Of a stretch of 64,000 nucleotides of DNA, positions 52,578-62,900 are shown one piece after another. This stretch comes from Pontibacter burrus (lineage in GTDB: Bacteria > Bacteroidota > Bacteroidia > Cytophagales > Hymenobacteraceae), in NCBI RefSeq assembly GCF_010686685.1, contig NZ_JAAGWD010000007.1:124001-188000 (forward strand), in the 5' to 3' direction. The number at the start of each line of letters is the position of its first letter. Position 1 is the stretch's first letter. Under the pieces are notes generated by a model. That model was given only the letters and a program-made list of their open reading frames with translations, ran no database searches and had not been told where the DNA came from. A program made the translations under genes and the position numbers.

Positions 52578-55500
52578 TTACTCCAGTACTACAATTTTTC
52601 GGTTAATGATACCGTCTTCCAGTATCAGCGTCAGGTTATAAAGCCCCGGGCTGATTTTCCTGGATTCAACTACACCGCGCAGGTGTCCTTCCTTGCTGGC
52701 TTGCATCTTTTTCTCTACGATCTTTCTTCCGGTAATGCTCGTTAGGCGCACTTGAACTTCCTGGCCAGGCTTCAGTTCCGTCATCCACAAGTTAATGTGG
52801 CCCAAACGTGTCGGGTTTGGATAGGCTTCGAAGAAACGATTAAGTTTATGTTCTTCTTTCACACCAAGGGGGGTAGCACCGCAATAAGCTCCTTCACCAC
52901 CGTTATAAGAATTGGTTATTTCTGCTTCAGTAAGTGCCCGGTTGTAAAGTTTAAGTTCATCTATAGCTCCCGTAAAATGATAGCCATCCCCGACAGGCAG
53001 GTGGGCTATATTAAGCGGAGCCGTTCCTTCAAAACCATTCTCGTAAACATACTCCGTTTCATCCACCTTCACTCCATCAACATAAAGCATGCTCTTGTTG
53101 TTGGCAGCATCGCGAATCACAGTTATCCAGTGCCAGTTGTTATCATTCAGTTTAGGGCCTTTCCCGCCAATGTGGGTACCCTGGTGGTTAATATCTTTCA
53201 GCATGAATACTGCTCGACCGTCAGGGTCTGTTCCGATCCACCAATGCATCTGGGAGTTATTATCATTGCGTCCTAAAATTACAGAGTTACGGTTTTCGGT
53301 TTTATTAGACCGCATCCAGAAGCTGATAGTAAACGGCGTATTCTTACCCCAGTTAAATCTCGATGCATCTGAAAGATCGACAGTAGCTTTGTTCTCGAAC
53401 TGCAGTGCACCATGGAACTTACCTTGGGTAGATGTAGGGCATGTTTCGCAATGCGCGACGGAACCTGAAGCAAAATCTTTGACACCATCATCAAGTTCTG
53501 CTTCATCCATACCAAAATAGTGCGTTAAACCAGGCAGGCAGTTTGGCAGGTCTATTTTTCCGCTTGTGCCTACCGTTATATTTACCGGATCCGAAGTCTG
53601 AAAGTGCACCCCGTCATCAGTAACCTGCGCCGTAATGTTATGAGTACCATTAGGAGCATTCCGCCAAACCGCATTAAACGGTGAGGTAATGGACTCTGCT
53701 ATCGGAGTGTTACCAGCATAATACACCACTTTGCTCCACTTACGCTTAGCATCTGCAAAGGTAACCGCCAGATTTACAGGTTTTCCCGGCTCAAAAACAG
53801 TATTAGCCGATGGTGATGCTATAGTTACAGCCCGTGCAATGCCGCCGCTGCAATCAGGGCGAACATCCACGTAATCTGATGTTGAGAGCCCGGCTGCATC
53901 TGTTACCTTCAGGTTTATGCGGTAGAAATATTCCTCTCCGTCGCAACCAACCGGCGAAATTGTTACCTGTGGTTCTTTTCGGTTATCTAAAGGCTCTGGA
54001 TGCGTGTGCGTGTTATGATGCAGCACTACCTGCCAGGCATATGTAAGTTGAGAAGCAGCATGTTCTGTGTCTGTAACTTCTGCCCGCAGGTTATAAGTGG
54101 TCTGCTTTTGCAGGGTATATACCGTATTTGGTGCCGGGCTTATAATTTTAACTACGGGCGGCGTGTTATTTACAGATACTGTCAGGCGCGCTGTAGAAGT
54201 AGCCCCTTCTGGGTCGGTTACTTTTAAGGTAACATTAAAGTTCTTTAGCGTAGATGAAGTAAAAGTGTGTGTAGGGTTGGCCTGGGTTGAAACAGCTGAC
54301 CCATCTCCGAAATTCCATTCATACTTCAGGGTGCCGCCTTCTCTGTCTTTTGATTCGCTGCCAGTAAATTTAACTGTAAGCGGGCTTGTACCATATAGTT
54401 TGTCTGCCTTTGCAACTGCCTCAGGCGGGTAATTGCCATCTGTATAAGACACCCGCATCACTTTAGAGGCATAGTTGATATAGTACAGGTTACCTGTAGC
54501 AGGGTTAACAGCAAAGTCTACAACTATAGCATCATTGTCTTTAAACTTGCGCACTGATTTAAGCCGGTGCTCAGAATCGAAAGTGGCCAGTTTAATCCAG
54601 CCTGCACCGTAGTCTCCGAAGAAGTATGAGTTTCTGTACTCAGCCGGAAAATCCGTACCGGTGTACCATACCCCACCTGTAGCAGAACTACCATAAAACT
54701 GCGGACCCTGCACGCCGGATTTAGCATCTCCCAGCATGGCTGTTGCAGCATCCTCTCCTTCAAAAACACCAACTCTGGCGCCGCCACTACCATTGCCCCA
54801 TTCCAGTACAGGGCGTGCATGCACAAACTTTGGTACATTGTCCGGTATTGCCTGGTTCCAGTCGCAGAAGTTCCCAAAGTAAGGTTTCTGTGTACGCTTT
54901 GGTGCCTGAAGCAGATCTTGATAGGTAAAAAACTTCTGCTCACAACCATTTTTGCCATGCAGCGGATTGGGCGCAGAGGTATTGCTCATATCATAGGTCA
55001 TGTAATATACCATCTGCTCTAATCCTTCATACATAGGCCATCCGAAGTTCATAGCAGGCCCCGTAGCCACGTTTATCTCCTCATAAGAAGTCCAGCCGGT
55101 ATCGCTTATATATAAAACTCCAGGCTGTGTAGCACTTCCCGTACCTGGCTTAACCGAAAAGCGGAATGGATTCCGGAAACCTAATGCCCATACTTTAGAA
55201 ATCGGCGCATCCGGGTTCTTGGCGTCATAAAAAGGGTTGCTCTGCACACCTCTGCCCGTAGCCGGGTCGATGCGAAGGATTTTACCATTATAAGATTCCA
55301 GTTGCTGTGATTTGTAAGCCCCGATATTTTCTTTCTGCTTGATGATACCATCTTCAAGGGCTTGTTTACTGTACGTATCTTTTACCGCATGTTCAAACGG
55401 ATCATTTTCGATATAGCCATAGTCCAGTCCGCCGCCTGATGCGCCGTCCCCAGTCGAAACTAAAAGAGAACCATCTGCACCAAACACCAGGGAGCCAACT

Positions 55501-56132
55501 CCATGCGACTCAAACAGAACAGGAATACCATTGGTGTGGTTATGGCCAATCAGGATCTTGCGGCTGGCTGGGTCAGCTATAGTTTTGTTGCTACCGCCAG
55601 CAGTGTAGCGGGTAAGGCGGCCAATGGTAGCGTCGCGGTAATCATTTGTAACGGGGTTATAGCTGCTCTTGCCATGGTGGAACAGGTGATGGCGATCAAC
55701 CACATACAGCAGGTAAATATAGCCGTTGCTTTCAAAGTTCGGATCTATCTCGAAGCCAAGTAAACCATGGTCGCCCCAGTCGCCTACTTCCTCGCTGATG
55801 TCAATCAGTGGTTCAGGTTTACGCTCCCCATTCTCTACAATCCACACTTTACCGGCTTTTTCCCAAACATACATGCGTTTGCCATCTTTCGAGAATTTCA
55901 GGCCTACCACCATGTTCCATTCCCCACCAATCTGCTCTTCTATAAAGCCATCGGGCAGTCCGGCACCAGATTGGGCAAATGCAGTAAACGGTGTAAAAAT
56001 GCAGGTGAGCACAAAGGTAATAACTGCTAAAAAAGCAGCTTTGAATGCGCCTGAAGCTGGTTGTGAGGTGTAGTTGCTATAGTTATAATACTGTATATCT
56101 GGTTTGGTGTAAGAGGGGTAAAATTTGTTCAT
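52578..56132 (-). CDS. T9SS-secreted sugar dehydrogenase-like protein with PKD and LamG domains
   Basis: The 1184-residue protein has a signal peptide (AAFLAVITFVLTCIFTPFTAFAQ), a soluble aldose dehydrogenase-type six-bladed propeller (about 60-480: MVVGLKFSKDGKRMYVWEKA, GDHGLLGFEIDPNF, GHNHTNGIPVLFESHGVGSL, FGWPMYEG), and a PKD domain (about 490-580). Ig-like regions, a LamG/concanavalin fold (about 870-1060) and a C-terminal T9SS domain (about 1100-1184, FEAYPNPTRLGHINLWMTEL) complete it. The propeller family binds PQQ and oxidises sugars. The start codon lies in AACTATG. It is probably a surface carbohydrate enzyme. Confidence 0.85.
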   Translation of the reverse strand: MNKFYPSYTKPDIQYYNYSNYTSQPASGAFKAAFLAVITFVLTCIFTPFTAFAQSGAGLPDGFIEEQIGGEWNMVVGLKFSKDGKRMYVWEKAGKVWIVENGERKPEPLIDISEEVGDWGDHGLLGFEIDPNFESNGYIYLLYVVDRHHLFHHGKSSYNPVTNDYRDATIGRLTRYTAGGSNKTIADPASRKILIGHNHTNGIPVLFESHGVGSLVFGADGSLLVSTGDGASGGGLDYGYIENDPFEHAVKDTYSKQALEDGIIKQKENIGAYKSQQLESYNGKILRIDPATGRGVQSNPFYDAKNPDAPISKVWALGFRNPFRFSVKPGTGSATQPGVLYISDTGWTSYEEINVATGPAMNFGWPMYEGLEQMVYYMTYDMSNTSAPNPLHGKNGCEQKFFTYQDLLQAPKRTQKPYFGNFCDWNQAIPDNVPKFVHARPVLEWGNGSGGARVGVFEGEDAATAMLGDAKSGVQGPQFYGSSATGGVWYTGTDFPAEYRNSYFFGDYGAGWIKLATFDSEHRLKSVRKFKDNDAIVVDFAVNPATGNLYYINYASKVMRVSYTDGNYPPEAVAKADKLYGTSPLTVKFTGSESKDREGGTLKYEWNFGDGSAVSTQANPTHTFTSSTLKNFNVTLKVTDPEGATSTARLTVSVNNTPPVVKIISPAPNTVYTLQKQTTYNLRAEVTDTEHAASQLTYAWQVVLHHNTHTHPEPLDNRKEPQVTISPVGCDGEEYFYRINLKVTDAAGLSTSDYVDVRPDCSGGIARAVTIASPSANTVFEPGKPVNLAVTFADAKRKWSKVVYYAGNTPIAESITSPFNAVWRNAPNGTHNITAQVTDDGVHFQTSDPVNITVGTSGKIDLPNCLPGLTHYFGMDEAELDDGVKDFASGSVAHCETCPTSTQGKFHGALQFENKATVDLSDASRFNWGKNTPFTISFWMRSNKTENRNSVILGRNDNNSQMHWWIGTDPDGRAVFMLKDINHQGTHIGGKGPKLNDNNWHWITVIRDAANNKSMLYVDGVKVDETEYVYENGFEGTAPLNIAHLPVGDGYHFTGAIDELKLYNRALTEAEITNSYNGGEGAYCGATPLGVKEEHKLNRFFEAYPNPTRLGHINLWMTELKPGQEVQVRLTSITGRKIVEKKMQASKEGHLRGVVESRKISPGLYNLTLILEDGIINRKIVVLE

Positions 56133-56304
56133 AGTTATTAACCTTAATTTACTTTGCTATATATCCTTCACCTACTTACTACAGCTCCTTGCTGGTAAGC
56201 ACAAAAAGGTACTACTGCTCCGCCTGTTGTCGAAGCACCCAATCAACTATTATTATAAATTTTTAAGGTTCGCAAAGACTTACAACCAGATACCAGTTAC
56301 CCCG

Positions 56305-58620
56305 TTAATCGAGCACAACCAGTTTCCTGCTTAGTTTTTTTGCTTTTGTAACTATAGTTACCAGGTACATCCCCCCTCTCAACTCTTCCGGAACTATAGC
56401 TTTCAGGTTCAGGGTACCATTGCCCTCTACCTGAACTTGCTGTACCATCAGTTTTTTGCCTGTCAGGTCTGACAACATAAACGTCGCCTGTTCGTCGGGC
56501 ACCAAGTTAGTCACTTCCACGCTAAGCTCACCGCTCTGTATCGGGTTCGGATACATATAAAACATCGACATCAGAGTGCCTCCAAACTCAATGATCACAA
56601 TGTTTGAGAATGTCCGGGCTCCGCTGCTCTTGACAATGCGAAGCCTGTAGTAGCTGGTGCCTTTCAGTGGCTGCTTATCGGTATAGTTATAGGCGAGCAG
56701 TGTAGAACTTGTGCCATTGGCATCCACTGTCCCTATTTCAGTAAAGTCGAGTCCGTTTTCTGAGCGTTCCACAACAAAATGTGACAGTTCATTTTCGGTT
56801 TGTGTTTCCCAGTTCAGCAATACGGACTGCCCCTGAAACTGGCCTTCAAATTTTATCAGCTCCACAATGCCGTCGAACACAGTTTCGTAGCGCTTGCGAA
56901 TCTCAGCATCGCTTAATGCGCGGCCAAAAAGTTTCACTTCATCCAGGTCGCCTTTGTAGCGGTATTTATCCGAAAGGTTTAGGTAACCCATGTTTACCGG
57001 ACTAAGCGATGCAAACCCATTTGCATACCGCACGCTGCTCTCCCCAACCTTTTCGCCATCTACGTATAGTTTGTTGATACCACCTGCGCCGTCACGCACG
57101 GCTACTACCTGGTGCCATTTACCATCGTTCAGCACCGGACCGCGGTTCTGCACCATGGCTCCCTGCCACATAATATCGCGCAGGTCAAAAGCTGCACGTC
57201 CGTCTTTTCCCATTCCAATCCACCAGTGCAGGTCAGAATCCATGCCCTGTCGGCCAATTATGACCTGGTTTTCGGATGGTGAAGCCGTTGTTCTGACCCA
57301 TAGTTCTATCGTGAAACTTTCGTCAGGCTCCCAGTTAAAATTGTAGCTTTGCTTTACATCCAGACCGGAACTGGTACCATCAAAGCGCTGCCCCCCCGAG
57401 ATTACACCCGGAATCGGAGCTGGACGCTCACCTGGTTCGCAGGTAGCATCATAAGGCGTATAGTAATCCTTAAAATGCTGGCCGCTGGTTTCGTGCAGCA
57501 TCCAGTGGTGTCGCATTCCAGTGCTTTCATCAATGTTGTTCTTGACGTCTATGGTAAACGATTGCTCCGCTTGCCCTGCACTGTTTTTTACCAGCACAGT
57601 TACCTTATGCTTGCCGGCAGCAGGTGGCGTCCAGGTAATTTTACCTGTAGAGGCATTGATCGCCATGCCCGGTGCTGTTTCTTTTAAAGAATACACGGGA
57701 GCCGGATTACCGATGGCCTGGACATCGTAGATATAAGGCTGGCCAGCCACGCCAAACGTTACAGGATCAGAAGTTATAGTTGGGGCAATCTGCTTATTGC
57801 CGCAATACACGCTGGCGCCATTGTTATACCTGGCCCTGACTTCGTTCTCTTCGAGTGCCCGGTTGTAAACTATAATTTCATCAACAGCGCCGTTATAGCG
57901 GTAGCCGTCACCCAGATCGAGGTAGCCTATAGTTACCGGGGCTGAACTAAAGAAGTTATCAGAGTATTCGTAGCGGTATTCGGCCACTTTGTAGCCATCA
58001 ATATAAAGCCGGTTGCGCATGTGCGTGCCGTGGCGCATAATGACGATATGGTGCCACTTTCCGTCATTTATTTTCTTTCCTGATTTTTCGATCCAGAAAC
58101 CAGACCGCTGCATATCGTAAAGTTCGAACATGGCATAGCCTTCCGGATCGAGGCCAACCCACCAGCTCATGCCGGAGTCTTTGGCTGTTCGCCCCATAAT
58201 CACGCGGTTGTTTGGAGCAGAGCCTGTAACCTGCACCCACATTTCAATCGTGAAGCTATCGTAGTGCCCCCACTCAAAACCTTCTTTTTCGTTAATGATG
58301 AGCCCTTGGGAGGTGCCGTTGAATTTCTGACCACCGGCAAACATACTGGCAACTGGCGAAGGGCAGTTAGTGCATTCGGCTTTTATGCCGGAAGCATTGT
58401 CGGTATAAGTTGGGCCAGCAGCCTCATCCAGAGGAAAATAGTGTACAATACCCGACGGACACTGCGCCTGAACGGAATTAGCCAGAAAAAAAGTAAATGC
58501 AATTATAAGACTGACACAAAACTGAAGTCGCCGGTTTGCTGCAACCATTGGGTGGGATACCTTCAGGCTGAGACCGGAAAAAAAGCTACCAATAAATGCG
58601 TAACTGTAACTATATGTCAT
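56305..58620 (-). CDS. T9SS-secreted protein with two LamG domains
   Basis: The annotated frame gives 771 residues, but an internal ATG at residue 25 (58548) starts a better signal peptide (MVAANRRLQFCVSLIIAFTF) and is the likely true start. Two LamG-type domains (about 70-265 and 370-590, both with HWMLHETSG- or HYFPLDEAAG-like starts) flank a putative Ig domain (about 275-365). A C-terminal T9SS domain (about 690-771, MFYMYPNPIQSGELSVEVTN) ends it. LamG domains bind glycans. It is followed by the PQQ-type gene on the same strand. Confidence 0.8.
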   Translation of the reverse strand: MTYSYSYAFIGSFFSGLSLKVSHPMVAANRRLQFCVSLIIAFTFFLANSVQAQCPSGIVHYFPLDEAAGPTYTDNASGIKAECTNCPSPVASMFAGGQKFNGTSQGLIINEKEGFEWGHYDSFTIEMWVQVTGSAPNNRVIMGRTAKDSGMSWWVGLDPEGYAMFELYDMQRSGFWIEKSGKKINDGKWHHIVIMRHGTHMRNRLYIDGYKVAEYRYEYSDNFFSSAPVTIGYLDLGDGYRYNGAVDEIIVYNRALEENEVRARYNNGASVYCGNKQIAPTITSDPVTFGVAGQPYIYDVQAIGNPAPVYSLKETAPGMAINASTGKITWTPPAAGKHKVTVLVKNSAGQAEQSFTIDVKNNIDESTGMRHHWMLHETSGQHFKDYYTPYDATCEPGERPAPIPGVISGGQRFDGTSSGLDVKQSYNFNWEPDESFTIELWVRTTASPSENQVIIGRQGMDSDLHWWIGMGKDGRAAFDLRDIMWQGAMVQNRGPVLNDGKWHQVVAVRDGAGGINKLYVDGEKVGESSVRYANGFASLSPVNMGYLNLSDKYRYKGDLDEVKLFGRALSDAEIRKRYETVFDGIVELIKFEGQFQGQSVLLNWETQTENELSHFVVERSENGLDFTEIGTVDANGTSSTLLAYNYTDKQPLKGTSYYRLRIVKSSGARTFSNIVIIEFGGTLMSMFYMYPNPIQSGELSVEVTNLVPDEQATFMLSDLTGKKLMVQQVQVEGNGTLNLKAIVPEELRGGMYLVTIVTKAKKLSRKLVVLD

Positions 58621-58986
58621 TTGAACAATGTCTGCTTAATAAGGGTAATCAGTAATGCTTTGAAACAACAGGCTGCTTCTTGTATAGTTTGCTGAAGCTA
58701 CAGTATCTAGTTGGCTTCAGAAGGAATGTATCTGGTGCGTAAGCTGAAAGTATTAAGGTTCCTATTTATTGGAAACTTCTTATATTACGGGGTTTTGCGT
58801 TACAGGTTTATTCAATTTAGTGAACGAAATTGGTACTAATTTTAAGCAAGTTCACACACATACAATTTAATTATCAGCCAGTTACGAAATAAAACAAAAA
58901 ATAGGTATCTTCAGATTTACAAATACCCCGAAAACGCCATCTTAAATTTGTGCAACTTTTATATTAATTATAAGAATATTACCATA
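58621..58986. other. 366-base AT-rich spacer
   Basis: The divergence here is between the LamG gene and the PorP/SprF gene, both minus strand. It is AT-rich, without gene, cassette or CTATAG core. It presumably holds the promoter of the LamG gene, but I cannot place it precisely. Confidence 0.35.
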
Positions 58987-59955
58987 CTATCGTTTTACCT
59001 GCCCCTCTTCCTTTTGCAGGTTTAGCCTGTAAGCCACTACTATTTCGTTTGTTGGTTTATCTATAGTTGTTGCTTCGGCTACGGGGTTCTCATACAGGTA
59101 GCTAACCAGCAGGTTGTTTACTCTAAGGCCAGCAGTTGCCGTGAAGGCCAGCTTATTCCGGTAACCAGCCCCAAGCCAGAAACTGTCGTGGTAAACCCCT
59201 TTTAGCTGTGCCTCAACCGTAGACTCTGACACGGCATCGTACTGATATAACCCATTCAGCACAAAGGCCAGGTTATCTGACACATTGGTTCGAAGGCCTG
59301 CCATACCTATGTGTTTGCGGGCATACAGCTCGTTTATAAAATCATCGCCGGTTTTAAAGACTTTCCCTTCCGTAATATCCTGCATGGCGTAACTCACATA
59401 AAAGCTGCGGCTGCTTAGCGCAAGCCCTACGCCCAGGTCCAGTTTGCCGGACCGGCTGTTGCGGTTTAACAGATCAGTAAACCTGGGGTCGCTCTGGTTG
59501 TCCAGGGTTAGCTTGTTACCATCCAGCGCCAGCGAGGTATAGTTAAGGCCGGCACCCCAGCGCAGTTCTAAGTTTTGGCTCAGGCTGATAGCAGAACTAT
59601 AGTTGAAGTTTACCTGCGTTTCTGAAAAGGGTCCGAACAAATCGCGGAGCAGTAATAAACCAATTCCGTGCTGCCCTGCTGTTTGTGAACTGCCATTGCT
59701 GTTTAACTGGTAGGCATTCTTTCTTTTAAGGTCAGCCAGCTTAAACTCTGCCGCCAAAGCTATAGTTCGGGGAGCATCTTCAAAACCGGTCCACTGGTTA
59801 CGGTACAAGGTATTGATCTGGCTGCCATCAAAAGCCGTCAGCGAAGGGTTATAGTATAGTTTTAGCTGCGAAAAGTTTCCGATAGCCTTACGGTTCTGAC
59901 CCGCCGCACTAAAAGAAACTATAGTTAACAGCACTACAAGTATAGTTACTCTCAT
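58987..59955 (-). CDS. PorP/SprF-family type IX secretion membrane protein
   Basis: The 322-residue protein has a signal peptide and then the PorP/SprF pattern: KAIGNFSQLKLYYNPSLTAF, TLYRNQWTGFEDAPRTIALA and a series of beta strands ending in NEIVVAYRLNLQK. These outer-membrane barrel proteins capture specific T9SS type B cargo on the cell surface. It lies 6 bases downstream of the large SGNH/Ig gene, whose C-terminal type B signal it probably recognises. Confidence 0.85.
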   Translation of the reverse strand: MRVTILVVLLTIVSFSAAGQNRKAIGNFSQLKLYYNPSLTAFDGSQINTLYRNQWTGFEDAPRTIALAAEFKLADLKRKNAYQLNSNGSSQTAGQHGIGLLLLRDLFGPFSETQVNFNYSSAISLSQNLELRWGAGLNYTSLALDGNKLTLDNQSDPRFTDLLNRNSRSGKLDLGVGLALSSRSFYVSYAMQDITEGKVFKTGDDFINELYARKHIGMAGLRTNVSDNLAFVLNGLYQYDAVSESTVEAQLKGVYHDSFWLGAGYRNKLAFTATAGLRVNNLLVSYLYENPVAEATTIDKPTNEIVVAYRLNLQKEEGQVKR

Positions 59956-59961
59956 AAGGTC

Positions 59962-62900
59962 TTATTTTAAAACGGTGAGCACACCTTTCTTTACCAGGTC
60001 AATGTCTTTAATCTGGATGATGTAGTAGTATGGCCCGGCCTGCACATCGCCATTACGGATTCTGCCATCCCAGCCACTTTCGGGGTTGGTTGTATGAAAC
60101 AGGCGTACTCCGGACCGGTCGAGCACAGTTATTTCCACCTTATCATAAAAGCGCAGTTCAGGTACTACCCAGGTATCGTTTATTCCGTCACCATCAGGCG
60201 AGAAAGCATTTACCAGCGTAATTTTGTTAGGATCATAAGGCAGTTTGGTAAGCATAAACGTGCGCTCTATACTGTTCCGGTATTGGTCTGTAGTGCGTAC
60301 ACGGATACTGAAGTTTGTAATACCAGATAATCCTTTGTTGGATACCAGGTATAGTTCATTTCCGGCCAGAGCAAAGTAAGTATTATGCGTATCGCCCTCA
60401 CCTGCAACCAGTTCATAAGTAAACTGATCGTCATCCGGGTCCTGCGTTGCCAGGGTAGCCAGTACATCAACCGGCTCAGCATCTGGTTTAAAAGTGCTAT
60501 TGCTGATTGTGAGTTCAGTTGGCGACTGGTTTGGCTCTACAGTTACCTGTATGGTACCCTTTCGGTTCCCGAAGTTTGTCGTCTTATTTGCCAGCGCCAA
60601 GTTTCCGGATAGCATATAGATTCCGGCTACGATACGGTTATAGTTGCCAGGCTCCCAGGTTACATCCAGGTACTCCTGCTCACCGCTTGTGTAGGTTACC
60701 TGTACTTTAAGGGGCAGGTTCAGCGCCTCAAATGCTGTATTAAACGGCACGCTTATCTCCCCCGATGGCGTAACGGCAGCAATATCTCTGGTAACTTTCT
60801 CTACCTGCGTTGTGGCAGCTTCGCCCCTGTTCCCGGCTTCATCGGTTAAGTTTACAGATGCAGTCAGAATGCCATCTTTCAGGTCGGTTAAGTTGAGGCC
60901 TGTTATAGTTAATGTTGTGCCAGTCAGCTTGCCGGTGCCGGTTACGGCATTGCCGCCATTTGCGCTGCTGATACTATAGTTATAAGTTGCCCCTGATTCG
61001 CCACCGCTTATAGTTAGCCCCACCTGGTTTTGGTTGGTAACATTTACCTGCTGCACAGTAAAAGCAACCGCATAACCGGCAGGTGCAACAGAGTCGAATG
61101 TGCGCGTAAGAGTGTTAGATGGTTCATTCCCATTAGAGGCGGCATCTGTAGCTACATCGGCAACTATAGTTATGCTTACCTTACCCTGACCCGTAGCTTT
61201 TACAGTTGCGGCATAGTTCGCATCATCAACTTTGCGGAAAGAGGCAATACTTCCGTTCTCAACTGTGATATCTTCCCTGGCAAAGCCGTTAGCTGCTTCA
61301 CTGAAAGTTATCGTAACATCAAAATCTGTATTAACTATAGCCGCTGCCTCAGAGGCTATAGTTACAGTTGGTCTGGTAATATCTACTATAAACTGTAGTG
61401 TGTTAGATATCTGATTTGCGTTTCCTGCCAGGTCTGTTAACTTAGCAGCCAGCAATTGAACACTTATATTACCGTCTGTAGTTGGGGTTACAGTGGCCGT
61501 ATAGTTTGCCTGATCTTTCTGTTGCAGGTTACTCAGGGTGCCATTGCTCAGCTTAAAATCACTTGCCTGCAAACCATACACAGCCTCGCTGAAGCTGATC
61601 TGAATCTGAAAGGCTTTGTTTATTGGCGAGGTGGCTGTAGTAGCAATTGTGGCAGTCGGTGCCTTTTGATCTATAGTTACGGCAAATCGCTCACTGGCCG
61701 GGCTGGTATTGCCTAAAGAGTCGGCGGCAGCGGCTGTGAAACTATAGCTTCCGTCCTGTAAAGCTGTATTCTCATAACTGAATATCCATGCACCGGTTGC
61801 GCTTGCTCTTGTTGTACCTATAACACCAGTACCAACGCGCGTAACTGCTATAGTGGCTTCCGCTTCTGCAGTCCCTTTCAATTGCAGGGTGTTATCAGAA
61901 GTTATACCATCATCTGCCACCGGTCCCCTATCTTCTGACACAGCAACTATAACAGGGGGTTTAGGGGGCGTGGCATCTATCGTCCAGGTAAAAGAAGCGG
62001 GCGTTGCATCTGTATTACCAGCAGCATCCACGGCACGTACACGTAGTGTATGCCTGCCATCCGAAATATTCTGAAAAGTAACCGGATTGCTTACATCAGT
62101 AAAAGCAGCCCCATTCAGGCTGGCCTGGTAAGTTACGCCTAATTCGTTGCTAGCAAACCGGAAAGTGGCACTCCGATTGTTTGTTAACGTTTCAGGAACG
62201 GCTGTAATCTGTGTTTCAGGGGCATGCGTGTCGGTTGGCGTGAGCAGAGCTTTGACTGCACCAAACCATATTTGCGCCATTTTAGCAAAACCGCTGGCAT
62301 TCGGGTGCAGGTAATCTTCCATATCCGCATGCATACTATAGATTATCCCTGCATCTTCCGACATATCTACCAGCACCAGCCTGTCGCCGGCAGCCTGCCG
62401 GCGTGCCGCCATTGTGCTCATGCGCCGGTTATAGTCTGCCGTATTAACATTGTCCCAGTCCACATCTCCCTGGTTGGCGCCACAGTCTGTGCATTGCTTT
62501 ATGATGCGGGCCAGCACCACAGTCACCTCTCTCCCGGAGCGGCGCTCATAGGCATCTATTTCATTTAAGATACCTTCAAGCTCTGTGATATTCTGAGAGT
62601 ACCCCAGGCTGTTGGTACCAATGTGCAGCAGCACGATGTCTGGGTTATACTGATCCAGATAAGGGCCGCCACCATTTTTCCCGCTCTGTAATAGGGTTAC
62701 AATCTCAAAGTTCTTGGCTCCGCCGAAACCCGCATGGTTCAGATCCGGGTCGTACCCGTTTTGTCTGCGGAAGGCTGTAACGGAATTACTACCAGACACT
62801 TCACTCCCAACCATATCAACAGAAAAGCTACCCGAGCGGAGTAGTCGGTATAGTTCGTTACGATAACCTACGCGGTCGTTGCGGGGAATAGCGCCACTGC

